Part shown: positions 5,661 through 6,416 of the stretch, piece by piece
Layout: every line of letters starts with the position of its first letter
How positions within the stretch are numbered: the stretch's first letter is position 1
Source: Actinomycetes bacterium
Lineage (GTDB): Bacteria > Actinomycetota > Actinomycetes > Actinomycetales > Beutenbergiaceae
NCBI GenBank assembly: GCA_021793935.1
Contig: JAJYRV010000119.1
Span: forward strand, 1 to 6,416
Length of the DNA: 6,416 nucleotides
Reading direction: 5' to 3'
Translations under genes and position numbers: made by a program
The notes under the pieces: model-generated
What the model saw: the letters and a program-made list of their open reading frames with translations, nothing else
Told to the model about the DNA's origin: nothing
Databases searched by the model: none

Positions 5661-6155
5661 TCAGAGCGCGCCGAGCGCTTCATCGATGTTCGGATCCTGC
5701 TTGATCTCCGGCACCTGCTGGGTGTACTTCACGACCCCGTTCTCGTCGATGATCACGACGGCCCGGGACATGACGCCGGCGAGCGGACCATCGGCGATCT
5801 TCACGCCGTAGTCATCACCGAAGGAGGAGCGGAAGACCGAGCCCGTCACGACGTTCTCGATGCCCTCCGCCGCGCAGAAGCGCCCGTGGGCGAAGGGAAG
5901 GTCCGCCGATACGCACAGGACCTGGGTGTTCTCCAGGCCCGCGGCGCGCTTATTGAACTCACGCACGCTGTTCGCGCAGACCCCGGTGTCGAGGGAGGGG
6001 AAGATGTTGAGCACCACCCGCTTGCCGCGGAAGTCCTCGAGGCTGATCTCGCCGAGTTCAGAATCGACGAGAGTAAATCCGGGCGCTTGGCTTCCGACTC
6101 CGGGAAGCTCCCCCACCGTGTTGATCGGACTTCCATCGAGCGTAATCTGTGCCAT
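5661..6155 (-). CDS. tpx: Thiol peroxidase (atypical 2-Cys peroxiredoxin, Tpx)
   Basis: This 164-residue cytoplasmic enzyme reduces hydrogen peroxide and organic hydroperoxides using thioredoxin. It matches the Tpx family over its full length: N-terminal LDGSPINTVGELP, the active-site motif PSLDTGVC with peroxidatic Cys60 and Thr57, then SADLPFAHGRFC with resolving Cys94, and Arg131 in SRAVVIID. Cys60 and Cys94 correspond to Cys61 and Cys95 of the E. coli enzyme; a third cysteine (Cys81) is also usual there. The usual length is about 165 residues, so the gene is complete. The start ATG 6155 is set by AAGGA 7 nt upstream; a GTG at 6173 in the same frame lies at the edge of that purine-rich stretch and is rejected. 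It is followed by a long hairpin and appears to be a single-gene unit. Confidence 0.97.
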   Translation of the reverse strand: MAQITLDGSPINTVGELPGVGSQAPGFTLVDSELGEISLEDFRGKRVVLNIFPSLDTGVCANSVREFNKRAAGLENTQVLCVSADLPFAHGRFCAAEGIENVVTGSVFRSSFGDDYGVKIADGPLAGVMSRAVVIIDENGVVKYTQQVPEIKQDPNIDEALGAL

Positions 6156-6162
6156 AAAAGTT

Positions 6163-6167
6163 TCCTT
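6163..6167 (-). promoter_or_regulatory. Ribosome binding site of tpx
   Basis: AAGGA, within AGGAAGGAAA (6170-6161, minus strand), lies 7 nt before ATG 6155 and settles that start over GTG 6173. Further upstream (6201-6206) the minus strand reads TACCCT, a possible -10 box, but there is no matching -35. Confidence 0.75.
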
Positions 6168-6228
6168 CCTCACAGCAACGTTGGTTGGGTTACCTCTCTC
6201 AGGGTATCGCTAACGCTCGCCGCCGCTA

Positions 6229-6251
6229 CCGGTCCCGAGCTAGAGGACCGG
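6229..6251 (-). repeat. Small inverted repeat between the partial gene and tpx
   Basis: CCGGTCC (6229-6235) and GGACCGG (6245-6251) form a perfect 7-bp stem with a 9-nt loop, 43 nt after the stop of the upstream partial gene. It could be that gene's terminator, but it has no T-run on either side. It lies at or just upstream of where a tpx promoter would be expected. Confidence 0.35.
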
Positions 6252-6294
6252 GCACGAGGCCGCCCATGTCGCAGCAGCGAAACGGGAGGCGCGG

Positions 6295-6416
6295 TTATTC
6301 ATCCACCGCGTCGTCCTCGTTCAAGATCATGAGACCCATGATGGCGCCCTTGAGCACGACCCCGCGCAGCGCGGGAGGAACCTCGATCTCGCCCCCGCGC
6401 GCGTGCACTAACCCGG
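6295..6416 (-). CDS. Unrecognised protein, C-terminal 39 residues only
   Basis: On the minus strand the frame is open from the right window edge to a TAA at 6297-6295. It encodes GLVHARGGEIE, then VPPALRGVVLKGAIMGLMIL, then an acidic end NEDDAVDE. This is too short to assign a family. The codon pattern (G/C at most third positions, a proper hydrophobic then acidic C-terminus) supports a real gene in the same direction as tpx, with 139 nt between them. I do not recognise it. Confidence 0.55.
   Translation of the reverse strand, partial: GLVHARGGEIEVPPALRGVVLKGAIMGLMILNEDDAVDE

Noticed and set aside
6205..6240. SigR/SigH-type oxidative-stress promoter for tpx (GGGAC ... GTT)
   Set aside because: The -35-like element is GGGAC rather than GGAAT and the spacing is 17 nt instead of the usual 18-19, so it is too weak to call.

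Overview
The window is a high-GC, gene-dense bacterial chromosome segment, most likely from an actinomycete (Actinomycetota). This rests on strong G/C bias at third codon positions, long antisense shadow frames, acidic lipoproteins with typical lipoboxes, and the family make-up. I cannot name a genus from sequence alone. There are seven genes, two cut by the window edges, and no RNA genes, mobile elements or CRISPR.

Left part (1-1386, plus strand): the 3' end of an OpuB/ProW-type osmoprotectant ABC permease, followed by its OpuBC/ProX-type substrate-binding lipoprotein. Together they are the distal half of a betaine/choline/carnitine-class importer whose ATPase and any other permease lie outside the window. 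A strong 15-bp hairpin (1399-1434) closes this operon.

Middle part (1498-5497, minus strand, convergent with the first operon): read in the direction of transcription, an MFS transporter, then a complete NrtT/SsuABC/TauABC-like importer. The importer genes run lipoprotein, permease, ATPase. The stop and start of lipoprotein and permease abut (TAAATG), and the permease and ATPase overlap by 8 nt (ATGGCTGA), so the three are a tightly coupled operon. Just upstream of the lipoprotein gene lies a plausible sigma70-type promoter (TTGCCC, 17 bp, TATAGT). An 18-bp near-perfect dyad with a LacI-family-like core (AAGCGCTT) sits at the expected transcription start. The importer therefore looks separately regulated from the MFS gene. 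The substrate cannot be read from the sequence, and no metabolic enzyme accompanies it.

Right part (5590-6416, minus strand): tpx, an atypical 2-Cys thiol peroxidase with both catalytic cysteines, preceded by the last 39 codons of an unrecognised gene. Directly after tpx is a very long hairpin (5590-5647). Its non-Watson-Crick positions are mostly G-U pairs only in the tpx-sense RNA, which points to a structure that works as RNA (3'-end, terminator or stability element).

The window is mostly ordinary transport and stress-defence content. I see no clearly new biological system. The two items most worth checking are the operator/promoter at 4236-4287 and the tpx 3' hairpin.
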